Below, piece after piece: positions 31,006 through 39,518 of a stretch of 64,000 bases of DNA. The position numbers were made by a program, and so were the translations under genes. How positions within the stretch are numbered: the first letter of the stretch is position 1; the number at the start of each line of letters is the position of its first letter. The notes below the pieces were generated by a model. That model did no database searches. It was not told the origin of the DNA and saw nothing but the letters and a program-made list of their open reading frames with translations. This stretch comes from an uncultured Bacteroides sp. (GTDB taxonomy: Bacteria > Bacteroidota > Bacteroidia > Bacteroidales > Bacteroidaceae): contig CASFGA010000003.1 in assembly GCA_949294185.1 (NCBI GenBank), forward strand, positions 113,501 through 177,500, in the 5' to 3' direction.

Positions 31006-31560
31006 ATGAGCATGAACATGAAAGATACCAAGCTACAGTTTGAACAGATTATGGCTGTGTGCCGCGATTTGTTTGCCAAAAAGCTGCACGACTACGGAGC
31101 AGCATGGCGCATCATGCGTCCGTCGTCTGTCACCGACCAGATATTCATCAAGGCCAACCGCATCCGCAGCATCGAAACGAAAGGGGTTGCCCTGGTGGAT
31201 GAAGGCATCCGTCCGGAACTTATCGGCATCGTAAACTACGGAATCATCGGACTGATACAATTGGAACTGGGCTATGCAGACACAGAAGACATAGATGAAA
31301 AGCGTGCTCTGGAGCTTTACGACAAATATTCCACGCAGGCTCTCGAACTGATGCTCCGTAAAAACCATGACTATGACGAAGCCTGGCGCAGCATGCGCAC
31401 CACTTCATACACCGACCTTATCCTGATGAAAATCTACCGCACCAAGCAAATCGAATCGCTGAACGGTGAAACACTGGTATCGGAAGGCATTGACGCAAAC
31501 TATATGGATATGATCAACTATTCTGTATTCGGACTAATCAAGCTTGAGTTTGGAGAATAA
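31006..31560 (+). CDS. DUF1599 protein with tandem duplicated domain
   Basis: 184 residues (alternative starts at codons 3 and 5). The protein is two copies of one unit: KKLHDYGAAWRIMRPSS...IGLIQLELG (about residues 25-88) and RKNHDYDEAWRSMRTTS...FGLIKLEFG (about 118-183). Each carries an H-D-Y-x-x-A-W-R-x-M-R core. This is the DUF1599 family, function unknown. The downstream DoxX-like gene starts inside its last codons (17-base overlap), and the unit continues into tpiA, an order I recall as conserved in Bacteroides. Confidence 0.85.
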   Translation: MSMNMKDTKLQFEQIMAVCRDLFAKKLHDYGAAWRIMRPSSVTDQIFIKANRIRSIETKGVALVDEGIRPELIGIVNYGIIGLIQLELGYADTEDIDEKRALELYDKYSTQALELMLRKNHDYDEAWRSMRTTSYTDLILMKIYRTKQIESLNGETLVSEGIDANYMDMINYSVFGLIKLEFGE

Positions 31561-32857
31561 GCATTTACATAAGACCATCGTAATAGGAACGAACTGCTGC
31601 CGTTTTCTGTTGGCCGTCACATTCCTGTTTTCCGGATTTGTCAAAGCGAACGATCCGTTGGGCACTGTCTATAAAGTGCAGGATTATCTGGAAGCATGGG
31701 GGCTGTTCAGCCTGAAGGAAAGCTTTGCCCCCTATGGGACGGCACTGGTCATGGGAGTGTTTGAATTTGCCTTGGGCATCTATCTGTTCTTTGGAATCCG
31801 TCGGCGTCTGGCACCTTTCCTGACTTTGATACTCATGTCTTTCATGACGCCCCTTACTCTCTGGCTGGCGATAGACAATCCCATCTCAGACTGCGGCTGT
31901 TTCGGCGATGCCATCATCCTTTCAAACTGGGAAACATTCTTCAAGAATGTGGTTCTTCTGGCCGCCGCAATCTTCCTTTTCAAGCGGACACAATACATTT
32001 TCAAACTGGTTACCCGGAAAGTCGACTGGCTGATATCACTGTACAGCTTTATCTTCATCATTTTCTTCTCGCTGTTCACCCTGCGCTACCTCCCCATTTT
32101 CGACTTCCGTCCCTATCATATCGGAGCGGATATACATAAGGGGATGCAGATTCCGGAAGGGGAAAAGCCGACTACCTACGAAACAGTCTTCATTTATCAG
32201 AAAGGAAACGAGAAGAAAGAATTTACGCTAGACAATTTTCCCAATGACACAACGTGGACTTTCGTCGACTCGAAAACGGTTGTCAAAGAAAAAGGATATG
32301 AACCACCCATACAGGATTTCGCCATCACCTCCATGGAAGACGGAAGTGACCTGACAGAAGAGATTCTGAATGACAGCAGCTATACATTCTTGCTCATATC
32401 TCCCCGGCTTGACAGAGCAGACGACAGCAATATGGACCGAATCAACGAGATGTATGACTACAGCGTGGCTTACGGTTACCGCTTCCTCTGCCTCACCGCC
32501 TCCTCAATGGAAAAAAGTATCACCGACTGGCAAGAGAACACGGGAGCTGAATATCCTTTCGCCGTAGCCGACGAAATCATGCTGAAGACCATGATACGCT
32601 CCAATCCGGGAGTGATGCTGCTGAAAAAAGGAGTTGTGATAAACAAATGGAGCTCTTCCAGTCTTCCCGACGAATACCAGCTGAACGCTCCGCTTGACCA
32701 ACTTCCCATCGGGCATTTCAGCAGAAAAACGACACTTCACAAGCTTCTGGAAGTTTTCGTGTGGTTTATTGCCCCGCTATTGGCCCTGACCGCCGGTGAC
32801 CTGATATGGCTACGCCTACGCAACCGCCGTAACCGAAAAAAAGAACAACAAACATAA
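31544..32857 (+). CDS. DoxX/MauE-like membrane protein with thioredoxin-like C-terminal part (BT_3928 family)
   Basis: 437 residues. Four N-terminal membrane helices (about 15-170) form a DoxX/MauE-like domain with the motif SDCGCFGDAI; a further helix is near 180 and another near 405-425. Residues about 210-390 are soluble and extracytoplasmic, with a thioredoxin-fold-like layout but no CxxC. No ATG occurs before about codon 70, so the start must be a TTG (31544 or 31550) overlapping the upstream gene by up to 17 bases. MauE-type proteins act in disulfide or redox maturation; the role here is not established. Confidence 0.75.
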   Translation: MSLENKHLHKTIVIGTNCCRFLLAVTFLFSGFVKANDPLGTVYKVQDYLEAWGLFSLKESFAPYGTALVMGVFEFALGIYLFFGIRRRLAPFLTLILMSFMTPLTLWLAIDNPISDCGCFGDAIILSNWETFFKNVVLLAAAIFLFKRTQYIFKLVTRKVDWLISLYSFIFIIFFSLFTLRYLPIFDFRPYHIGADIHKGMQIPEGEKPTTYETVFIYQKGNEKKEFTLDNFPNDTTWTFVDSKTVVKEKGYEPPIQDFAITSMEDGSDLTEEILNDSSYTFLLISPRLDRADDSNMDRINEMYDYSVAYGYRFLCLTASSMEKSITDWQENTGAEYPFAVADEIMLKTMIRSNPGVMLLKKGVVINKWSSSSLPDEYQLNAPLDQLPIGHFSRKTTLHKLLEVFVWFIAPLLALTAGDLIWLRLRNRRNRKKEQQT

Positions 32858-32890
32858 ACCTTATACATTAATTTTAAAACTTAAAACAAA

Positions 32891-33646
32891 ATGAGAAAAA
32901 ACATTGTAGCAGGCAACTGGAAAATGAACAAGAACCTGCAAGAAGGTATCGCTTTGGCAAAGGAACTGAACGAAGTGCTTAGCGCAGACAAACCTAACTG
33001 CGATGTAATCATCTGTACTCCCTTTATCCATCTGGCTTCTGTTACTCCAATCGTTGACAAAGACATCATCGGAGTGGGTGCCGAGAACTGTGCAGATAAA
33101 GTTTCTGGTGCTTACACCGGAGAGGTTTCAGCCGAAATGGTAGCCTCAACAGGCGCTCAATATGTCATTCTGGGTCACTCAGAACGCCGCGCTTACTATC
33201 ATGAAACAGTAGAAATCCTCGCTGAAAAGGTGAAATTGGCTCTGGCCAACAACCTGAAGCCCATCTTCTGCATCGGCGAAGTATTGGAAGAACGCGAAGC
33301 CAACAAGCAGAATGAAGTGGTAGAAGCACAGCTCGCTTCTGTATTTTCTCTTTCAGCAGAAGATTTCAGCAAGGTCATCCTGGCTTATGAACCGGTATGG
33401 GCTATCGGAACAGGCAAAACCGCCACTCCGGAACAGGCGCAGGAAATCCACGCGCATATCCGTTCTCTGGTTGCTGCAAAGTATGGAAAAGAAATTGCAG
33501 ACAACACTTCCATCCTTTATGGAGGAAGCTGCAAACCGTCGAACGCCAAAGAACTGTTCGCTAACCCGGATGTAGACGGTGGTTTGATTGGCGGTGCCGC
33601 CTTGAAGGCCGCTGACTTCAAAGGTATCATCGACGCATTCAAATAA
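32891..33646 (+). CDS. tpiA: Triosephosphate isomerase
   Basis: 251 residues. The N-terminal AGNWKMN (catalytic lysine), VILGHSERR (catalytic histidine), [13 protein letters not shown] (catalytic glutamate and loop 6) and C-terminal GGAALK phosphate-binding motif are all present. It interconverts dihydroxyacetone phosphate and glyceraldehyde 3-phosphate in glycolysis. Separated by 33 bp from the DoxX-like gene. Confidence 0.98.
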   Translation: MRKNIVAGNWKMNKNLQEGIALAKELNEVLSADKPNCDVIICTPFIHLASVTPIVDKDIIGVGAENCADKVSGAYTGEVSAEMVASTGAQYVILGHSERRAYYHETVEILAEKVKLALANNLKPIFCIGEVLEEREANKQNEVVEAQLASVFSLSAEDFSKVILAYEPVWAIGTGKTATPEQAQEIHAHIRSLVAAKYGKEIADNTSILYGGSCKPSNAKELFANPDVDGGLIGGAALKAADFKGIIDAFK

Positions 33647-33657
33647 TTTCATCCTGT

Positions 33658-33694
33658 CCATACCGAAGGAAGCCATAAGCAGCCTTCGGTATGG
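33658..33694. terminator. Hairpin after tpiA
   Basis: CCATACCGAAGG (33658-33669) pairs exactly with CCTTCGGTATGG (33683-33694). No strong T-tract follows, so it may be a partial terminator or mRNA-stability element inside the operon. Confidence 0.5.
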
Positions 33695-33735
33695 CTATAT
33701 CCAAATCCTAATAAATAACCGACCATAATTCCGGT

Positions 33736-34200
33736 ATGATGAAACATCTTCTGACATTTGTCTTTTCCCTGCTGATTGCCTCCATGGCAAACGCCCAGCA
33801 AAACATTGTAGAAAGTTTGCAGACGAAGCGCTCCGGAGAAGGAACAGTTACCATACACCAAGATGCACAAATCACTTCTCTGATAGGAAAGCGCTATGTA
33901 CATTCAAGCACACCAGAAACGCAACACACCCTAAAGGGCCGCGGCTTTCGGGTGCAGGTATATGCCGGGAACAATTCACGCCAGGCAAGAAATGAAGCCA
34001 ATGCCGTTGCCGAAAAGATAAAGGAAGAATTTCCGGACATGCCGGTATACACCTATTTCCAACCGCCCCGCTGGCTTTGCCGCGTAGGCGATTTCAAGAG
34101 TGTGGAAGAGGCACATGTCGTAATGCGGAAGCTAAAAGGAACCGGAGACTTTAAAGAAGTATCTATCGTACGAGAACAAATTAATATCCCCTTAGATTAA
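33736..34200 (+). CDS. Exported SPOR-domain protein
   Basis: 154 residues. Signal peptide [21 protein letters not shown], then a SPOR domain at about residues 72-148 ([29 protein letters not shown] ... [22 protein letters not shown]). SPOR domains bind denuded peptidoglycan at division sites, so a periplasmic cell-wall role is likely. One base separates its stop from the folE start, indicating coupling. Confidence 0.85.
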   Translation: MMKHLLTFVFSLLIASMANAQQNIVESLQTKRSGEGTVTIHQDAQITSLIGKRYVHSSTPETQHTLKGRGFRVQVYAGNNSRQARNEANAVAEKIKEEFPDMPVYTYFQPPRWLCRVGDFKSVEEAHVVMRKLKGTGDFKEVSIVREQINIPLD

Positions 34201-34201
34201 A

Positions 34202-34798
34202 ATGATTGATCTGAATCAGACAGAATGGAATGAAGAGAAAGTGGGCAAGCTGATGGCACACTACAAGGAAATCCTTACTTTATTGGGTGAGGATCCCCAA
34301 CGGGAAGGACTGCTGAAGACTCCTGAACGGGTTGCCAAGGCCATGCTGACCTTGACACGCGGCTACGAAATGGATCCGAAAGCCGTATTGAATGCGGCCA
34401 AATTCAAAGAGCCATACAGCCAGATGGTTATAGTAAAAGACATTGATTTCTTTTCCATGTGCGAGCATCACATGCTTCCTTTTTACGGGAAAGCCCATGT
34501 TGCCTACATTCCCAACGGCTATATCACCGGACTGAGCAAGATAGCCCGTGTAGTGGATATATTCTCCCACCGCCTGCAAGTGCAGGAACGTATGACACTC
34601 CAAATCAAAGAATGTATTCAGGAGACATTAAATCCGTTAGGCGTCATGGTAGTGATAGAAGCCAAGCACATGTGCATGCAGATGCGCGGTGTGGAAAAAC
34701 AGAATTCCATTACAACCACTTCCGATTTCACCGGAGCATTCAATCGCGCAAAGACCCGCGAAGAGTTCATGAACCTGATTCGTGCAAGTCATCTGTAA
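34202..34798 (+). CDS. folE: GTP cyclohydrolase I
   Basis: 198 residues. Family motifs: [25 protein letters not shown] (zinc ligands C and H), [20 protein letters not shown] and [15 protein letters not shown] (second zinc cysteine). It converts GTP to 7,8-dihydroneopterin triphosphate, the first step of folate synthesis. Ends before a bidirectional hairpin shared with rpsT. Confidence 0.97.
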   Translation: MIDLNQTEWNEEKVGKLMAHYKEILTLLGEDPQREGLLKTPERVAKAMLTLTRGYEMDPKAVLNAAKFKEPYSQMVIVKDIDFFSMCEHHMLPFYGKAHVAYIPNGYITGLSKIARVVDIFSHRLQVQERMTLQIKECIQETLNPLGVMVVIEAKHMCMQMRGVEKQNSITTTSDFTGAFNRAKTREEFMNLIRASHL

Positions 34799-34824
34799 GC
34801 AAAACAGAAGAATGCAAACAACAA

Positions 34825-34848
34825 AAGGCCGGATGAAAATCCGACCTT
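34825..34848. terminator. Bidirectional terminator between folE and rpsT
   Basis: 10-bp stem AAGGCCGGAT / ATCCGACCTT with one mismatch and a 4-base loop, followed on the plus strand by ATTATTTTCC. Confidence 0.65.
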
Positions 34849-34876
34849 ATTATTTTCCCGTACAAACAGGATTGTT

Positions 34877-35131
34877 TTAAGCTAATTTTGCAATGTGAGC
34901 AGCCAATTTAGACTTCAGGTTAGCGGCTTTATTCTTATGAATGATATGACGCTTTGCTAACTTGTCCAAGATTTTCTGTACGTTCGGATACATGGCCACT
35001 GCTTCTGCCTTGTCTGTTGTCATACGAAGCTTCTTTACAGCATTACGCATCGTCTTGGCATAATATCTGTTGTGAAGTCTTCTCTTCTCTGCTTGTCTAA
35101 TTCTCTTAATAGATGATTTGTGATTTGCCAT
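34877..35131 (-). CDS. rpsT: 30S ribosomal protein S20
   Basis: 84 residues starting [22 protein letters not shown], the typical basic S20 sequence, with the RNA-binding helix [24 protein letters not shown] at the end. It lies 42 bp downstream of tRNA-Glu, and both are probably read from the promoter at 35311-35341. Confidence 0.97.
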   Translation of the reverse strand: MANHKSSIKRIRQAEKRRLHNRYYAKTMRNAVKKLRMTTDKAEAVAMYPNVQKILDKLAKRHIIHKNKAANLKSKLAAHIAKLA

Positions 35132-35173
35132 CTCGACTAATCTTTAATATTGTTCGTGATTTTGATTTATTTG

Positions 35174-35245
35174 TAGCCCGTGGGGGAATCGAACCCCCCT
35201 TTCAAGAATGAAAATCTTGCGTCCTAACCGATAGACGAACGGGCC
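35174..35245 (-). tRNA. tRNA-Glu (UUC)
   Basis: 72 nt on the minus strand. Acceptor GGCCCGT pairs with ACGGGCT (one G-U), discriminator A; anticodon arm CAAGA-TTTTCAT-TCTTG gives anticodon TTC; T-arm GGGGG-TTCGATT-CCCCC is perfect. CCA is not encoded. Confidence 0.97.
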
Positions 35246-35310
35246 GGCCTTTTATCATCCGGGCGAACCCTGATTTTCAAACAAGGACACATATCTCTTG
35301 TTTGCGGATG

Positions 35311-35341
35311 CAAAGGTAGTAAGTTTTTTTATTCCGCCAAA
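35311..35341 (-). promoter_or_regulatory. Promoter of tRNA-Glu and rpsT
   Basis: TTTG (35338-35341), 19-bp spacer and TACCTTTG (35311-35318) on the minus strand: an exact consensus match, with about 60 nt to the tRNA 5' end. Confidence 0.75.
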
Positions 35342-35396
35342 ACATTAGTGTTTTTTTTTCTGATTTTGACAGCAAAAGGGAATCCGCAGTCCGGGC

Positions 35397-36182
35397 TTAG
35401 AGTATGCCGAAATGTTTCAAGGCATTCATGATTCCATCCTCGTCCACCGATGTCGTCACATAGTCGGATACAGCCTGAACAGACTGTGACGCGTTTCCCA
35501 TTGCCACGCCAAGTCCCACATGGGCAAGCATCGGTATATCGTTTCCTCCGTCGCCAAAGGCCATTGTCTCCTTCAAGTCAATGCCGTAGTACGCCAAGAC
35601 CTTGTCGATGCCCTTGCTTTTGCTGTTTCCCTGAGCTATGATATCCGCAAACAAGGGATGCCAGCGCATCGGGGTGCAGTGGGGCAACACATCTTTAAAT
35701 ATATCCGCATCTTTTTCTTCCCTGAAGTATCCCATCATTTGCAGGACTTCCCTGTGGCGGGCCGCCTCAACGGGCATGACGGGAGGCACAGAAATCTCAA
35801 TCAGCCGGGCCACTTCCTCCACATCTGCATTGGAAGCGGTAATGAACCATCCTTTCTCGTCGACAAAGACAAAGGGAATCTCCGGATGCTGACGGCTGTA
35901 AACAATCAGCCTCTCTATATCTTCCTGCGGGATGCAGCCTTTATAGATGTCTTCACCTGAGGCGGCCGTAAAGCAATGAGAACCGTTAAGCGTAACATAC
36001 CCGTCGAAAGGAAGAAAACCTACCGCCTTCATCATCAAATCCTTCGGGCGTCCGGTAGCGATGAATATCTTTATACCTTTTTCACGCAGGCACTTCAACG
36101 CCTCTTGCGCCGATGCAGGAACCGTATGGGTCTTGAAAGAAACCAACGTGCCGTCTATATCAAAAAAGACTGCTTTTATCAT
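35397..36182 (-). CDS. Cof-type HAD-IIB family hydrolase
   Basis: 261 residues from the ATG at 36182 (MIKAVFFDIDGTLVSF); the longer frame begins with TTG. HAD motif I DIDGT, motif II FIATGRP and motif III/IV GDGGNDIPML are present, with the type IIB cap between. Such enzymes dephosphorylate sugar phosphates or flavin-type metabolites; the substrate is unknown. Divergent from proB. Confidence 0.92.
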   Translation of the reverse strand: MIKAVFFDIDGTLVSFKTHTVPASAQEALKCLREKGIKIFIATGRPKDLMMKAVGFLPFDGYVTLNGSHCFTAASGEDIYKGCIPQEDIERLIVYSRQHPEIPFVFVDEKGWFITASNADVEEVARLIEISVPPVMPVEAARHREVLQMMGYFREEKDADIFKDVLPHCTPMRWHPLFADIIAQGNSKSKGIDKVLAYYGIDLKETMAFGDGGNDIPMLAHVGLGVAMGNASQSVQAVSDYVTTSVDEDGIMNALKHFGIL

Positions 36183-36232
36183 AAGAAAGTAATGCTTTAT
36201 CAAAAATCCGTGCAAAGATACGGATTTTTAGC

Positions 36233-36262
36233 TTTGACAAAATAAAAAACTGTTTACCTTTG
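36233..36262 (+). promoter_or_regulatory. proB promoter
   Basis: TTTG (36233-36236), 18-bp spacer, TACCTTTG (36255-36262), 26 bp before the proB ATG. Confidence 0.7.
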
Positions 36263-36288
36263 TCGCAAACCCTAAAACGAACCGACCG

Positions 36289-37371
36289 ATGACATATCAA
36301 TTCACCAGAATAGCTGTAAAGATAGGCAGCAACGTGCTGACCCGACGCGACGGGACACTGGATGTGACCCGCATGTCGGCACTGGTTGACCAGGTGGCAG
36401 AACTGCACAAGACAGGAGTGGAAATCGTCCTGGTATCTTCCGGAGCCGTAGCTTCAGGGAGAAGCGAGACAAAGCCCCTGAGAAAATTAGACAGTGTGGA
36501 GCAGCGACAGCTCTTTTCGGCAGTAGGACAGGCCAAGCTCATCAACCGTTACTACGAGCTTTTCCGCGAGCATGGCATCACGGTGGGGCAGATACTCACC
36601 ACGAAAGAAAGTTTCGCCACCCGCCGGCATTATCTGAACCAGCGGAACTGCATGAGAGTGATGATAGAAAACGGGGTAATCCCCATCGTCAACGAGAATG
36701 ATACGATATCCGTCACCGAGCTGATGTTTACAGACAATGACGAACTGTCGGGAATGATTGCCTCGATGATGGACATGCAGGCTCTGATTATATTGAGCAA
36801 CATTGACGGCATCTACAATGGCTCTCCCTCCGAACCGGACACCGCGGTAATCCGCGAAGTGGAACCGGGCAAAGACCTTTCCGACTATATCCGCACCGAG
36901 AAGTCAGGCTTCGGACGAGGCGGAATGCTGACCAAGACCACCATCGCACGCAAGGTAGCCGACGAGGGCATCACCGTCATCATCGCCAACGGAAAGCGTG
37001 AAAACATCCTGCCCGACCTGCTGCTCCGCCCCGAACAGACAGTCCACACCCGTTTCATCCCGGCCGAAACGGAGGTGTCGAGCGTAAAAAAATGGATAGC
37101 CCACAGCGAAGGATTCGCCAAAGGCGAACTGCACCTGAACCGACAGGCCACAAGCATCATTACCGGCGACAAAGCGGCCAGTATCCTGCCTATCGGAGTG
37201 GAGCGGATAGAGGGAGACTTTGAGAAAGACGACATCGTGCGGATTTTCGACACCGACGGAAACCCGATCGGCGTAGGGCGCATCGGAACTGATGCCGCAG
37301 AAGCCCGCAGCTTGTTGGGAAAGCACGGACAGCGGCCATTGGTGCATTATGATTATCTGTATCTTGACTGA
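36289..37371 (+). CDS. proB: Glutamate 5-kinase with PUA domain
   Basis: 360 residues. The amino acid kinase domain shows KIGSNVLTR, VSSGAVASGR, VNENDTI and FGRGGMLTKTTIA; the C-terminal 90 residues are a PUA domain (GDKAASILPIGVERIEGDFEKDDIVRI). It phosphorylates glutamate in proline synthesis. proA, often adjacent to proB, is not found next to it. A strong hairpin 40 bp downstream ends the transcript. Confidence 0.96.
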   Translation: MTYQFTRIAVKIGSNVLTRRDGTLDVTRMSALVDQVAELHKTGVEIVLVSSGAVASGRSETKPLRKLDSVEQRQLFSAVGQAKLINRYYELFREHGITVGQILTTKESFATRRHYLNQRNCMRVMIENGVIPIVNENDTISVTELMFTDNDELSGMIASMMDMQALIILSNIDGIYNGSPSEPDTAVIREVEPGKDLSDYIRTEKSGFGRGGMLTKTTIARKVADEGITVIIANGKRENILPDLLLRPEQTVHTRFIPAETEVSSVKKWIAHSEGFAKGELHLNRQATSIITGDKAASILPIGVERIEGDFEKDDIVRIFDTDGNPIGVGRIGTDAAEARSLLGKHGQRPLVHYDYLYLD

Positions 37372-37410
37372 CAGGTTTCATGCGGATGAAAGCATCATTT
37401 CATAAGGACA

Positions 37411-37444
37411 CGAGTCCCGTTTCACCCCGTTGAAACGGGACTCG
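37411..37444. terminator. Strong hairpin after proB
   Basis: Perfect 14-bp stem CGAGTCCCGTTTCA / TGAAACGGGACTCG with a 6-base loop; no long T-tract. Confidence 0.65.
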
Positions 37445-37508
37445 CACCTGCATGAAAACTTCCGGCAAATTTTGATAGTTTTTTCAGAATCTTTTCAGAA
37501 TTGCGTTT

Positions 37509-37516
37509 TATCTTTG
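37509..37516 (+). promoter_or_regulatory. Promoter of the PepSY-like lipoprotein gene
   Basis: TATCTTTG is an exact -7 box 26 bp before the ATG. Upstream, TTTTCAGAAT is directly repeated at 37481 and 37492 around the -33 position. Confidence 0.6.
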
Positions 37517-37541
37517 CCGCAGAAACTAAAGACATTGAGCT

Positions 37542-38792
37542 ATGAAGAAATGGTATTTTTGGACTTTACTGATCAGTGGGATGTTCGTCTTCGCTTCATG
37601 CAACAACGACGATGAACCAAAGGGTGACGGCAACGTTCCTCAGGCTGTATTGGACGCATTCGAGAGCCAATATGGGGAAACACGTGCCAACTGGAGTGTG
37701 AAAGACGGCTATGCAATAGCCCAATTCAATGACAACAACGGCGATGCCACGGCATGGTATGCCCTGGACAAGGGAAACGATGCCTGGAGCATGACAAAAA
37801 CTGAAATCCCGTATACTTCACTGCCGCAAGATATAGTCACGGCCATCAGCAGCAGCCCTTATGCCAGCTGGACACCGGACAATGAAGTGGATGTATTGGA
37901 AAGAAACAATGCTGAAAGGCTTTATATCATCGAAGTGAACAGCGGCGGCGTGGAAGTTGACCTCTGCTACACGGAAAGCGGGATATTGGTAAGCGAAACG
38001 GTAGACAGCGACGGAAAAGAGAATGACTATACCAGCTATCTGCCCCAGACACCGGCATCGGGCATCAATGCATGGATTGAACAGAATTTCCCGAAGGCAA
38101 GAATAGTGGATGTAGATGTAGAACGCAACGGGACAGAGGTGGAAATCATCCACGACGGCATGAAACACGAAATCCTGTTCGATGCTTCTTCAAACTGGCT
38201 TCGCACCAAAACGGAATATGACTGGAGAAACATTCCCGACGGAATAAACACATTTGTACAGTCGAACCATCCGGACTATCATATCGACGATGTGGACAGA
38301 TATGAAACCAAAGACAATATATATTATTGTGTAGAGTTGGAATCTGGCGACCGCGAGAGAAAAATCTATCTCAACGAGCAATTCGAAGAGATTGACCGCC
38401 CGGCAGACAGCGATTTCAATATCGGCGGAGATGTTCAGGCGGCAAGCGGAATCAAGAATGTAGTGAATGAAAGATATCCGGATGCAAGGATAGAAGACAT
38501 TGAATACGATGACGGACGGATTGAGGTGGACATCAGACACGACGGGCGTGAGAAGGAAGTCTATTTCAACTATAAGGAAGAATGGCTTTACACCAACTAT
38601 GACATCCGCTCGAGTGCGCTCCCCGATGCTGTAAAGAATGCATTGAACGACAGATTCGGAGCACATGCCTACTGGGATGAAGATGCCGAATGCGTGGAAA
38701 CACCCGAGGGAACATTCTATGAGGTAGAGGTATACGACGAGCTTGATGTTTATCTGAGCGAAGACGGCGAAATAAAATGGGTAGAAGACTGA
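37542..38792 (+). CDS. PepSY-like repeat lipoprotein
   Basis: 416 residues. Signal peptide with lipobox FASC (C20) followed by NNDDEP, an acidic stretch consistent with surface display. The rest is a series of about 50-65-residue PepSY-like (putative beta-lactamase-inhibitor-like) units. Clear duplicates: SGINAWIEQNFPKARIVDVD near residue 174 and SGIKNVVNERYPDARIEDIE near 304, each followed by EVEIIHDG or EVDIRHDG, and the linkers IPDGINTFVQSNHPD and LPDAVKNALNDRFG. The protein is very acidic and has no enzyme motif. It is monocistronic, with its own promoter and terminator. Confidence 0.8.
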   Translation: MKKWYFWTLLISGMFVFASCNNDDEPKGDGNVPQAVLDAFESQYGETRANWSVKDGYAIAQFNDNNGDATAWYALDKGNDAWSMTKTEIPYTSLPQDIVTAISSSPYASWTPDNEVDVLERNNAERLYIIEVNSGGVEVDLCYTESGILVSETVDSDGKENDYTSYLPQTPASGINAWIEQNFPKARIVDVDVERNGTEVEIIHDGMKHEILFDASSNWLRTKTEYDWRNIPDGINTFVQSNHPDYHIDDVDRYETKDNIYYCVELESGDRERKIYLNEQFEEIDRPADSDFNIGGDVQAASGIKNVVNERYPDARIEDIEYDDGRIEVDIRHDGREKEVYFNYKEEWLYTNYDIRSSALPDAVKNALNDRFGAHAYWDEDAECVETPEGTFYEVEVYDELDVYLSEDGEIKWVED

Positions 38793-38821
38793 CATCGCAT
38801 TGTCTTTATATCGCATAACGG

Positions 38822-38871
38822 ACAAAGGCTGTTACGATTGGTAATCCATCGTGACGGCCTTTGTGCTTTTT
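38822..38871 (+). terminator. Intrinsic terminator of the PepSY-like gene
   Basis: 17-bp stem (38822-38838 with 38848-38864, two mismatches) followed by GCTTTTTG. Confidence 0.75.
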
Positions 38872-38893
38872 GATTATTTTTTCTCCATTTCTC

Positions 38894-38924
38894 TTTCCCC
38901 GTATGCAAATCTTTCGTACTTTTG
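38894..38924 (+). promoter_or_regulatory. Promoter of the XRE-cupin regulator
   Basis: TTTC (38894-38897), 19-bp spacer, TACTTTTG (38917-38924). The longer TTG-started frame would begin inside this box, which decides the start at 38946. Confidence 0.65.
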
Positions 38925-38945
38925 ACGAAAGCAAATTATCGAACT

Positions 38946-39503
38946 ATGGACGAACAGATAAGACAAATAGGAGAACGCGTGCGCGGCCTGCGCGACGCCC
39001 TGGATTTAAGTATGGAACAGATGGCCGCCGACTGCCAGCTGACCCTGGAGCAATATCAGACCATCGAACTTGGCGAGAGCGACATTTCCGTAAGCACCCT
39101 GCAACGGATTGCCCGCCGCTTCGACATCCCGCTCGATGTGCTGATGTTCGGCGAAGAGCCCAAGATGAGCGCATATTTCCTTACGCGCAAAGGAACGGGA
39201 ATCTCCGTCGAGCGCACAAAAGCCTACAAGTATGAATCACTGGCATCGGGATTCCGCAACCGGAAGGCCGACCCTTTCATCGTGACGGTAGAGCCCAAAC
39301 CGGAAGATACACCGATGTATTACAACACACACAGCGGGCAAGAGTTCAACCTGGTCATCGAAGGCCGGCTGCTGTTAAGCATCAACGGGAAAGAACTTGT
39401 GCTGAATCCGGGCGACAGCCTTTACTTCGACTCTTCCCTGCCCCATGGAATGAAGGCTTTAGACGGCAAGACCGTGAAATTCTTAGCTATCGTTATGCAA
39501 TAA
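38946..39503 (+). CDS. XRE-family regulator with cupin sensor domain
   Basis: 185 residues. Helix-turn-helix at about 8-60 (IGERVRGLRDALDLSMEQMA ... SVSTLQRIARRFDIPLDVLM), then a C-terminal double-stranded beta-helix cupin (YYNTHSGQEFNLVIEGRLLL, NPGDSLYFDSSLPHGMKAL). Proteins of this layout sense a small ligand and control an adjacent metabolic gene. The acyl-CoA synthetase starts 15 bp later, so it is the likely partner and perhaps target; autoregulation is possible. Confidence 0.9.
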   Translation: MDEQIRQIGERVRGLRDALDLSMEQMAADCQLTLEQYQTIELGESDISVSTLQRIARRFDIPLDVLMFGEEPKMSAYFLTRKGTGISVERTKAYKYESLASGFRNRKADPFIVTVEPKPEDTPMYYNTHSGQEFNLVIEGRLLLSINGKELVLNPGDSLYFDSSLPHGMKALDGKTVKFLAIVMQ

Positions 39504-39518
39504 ATATATGTACAAACT

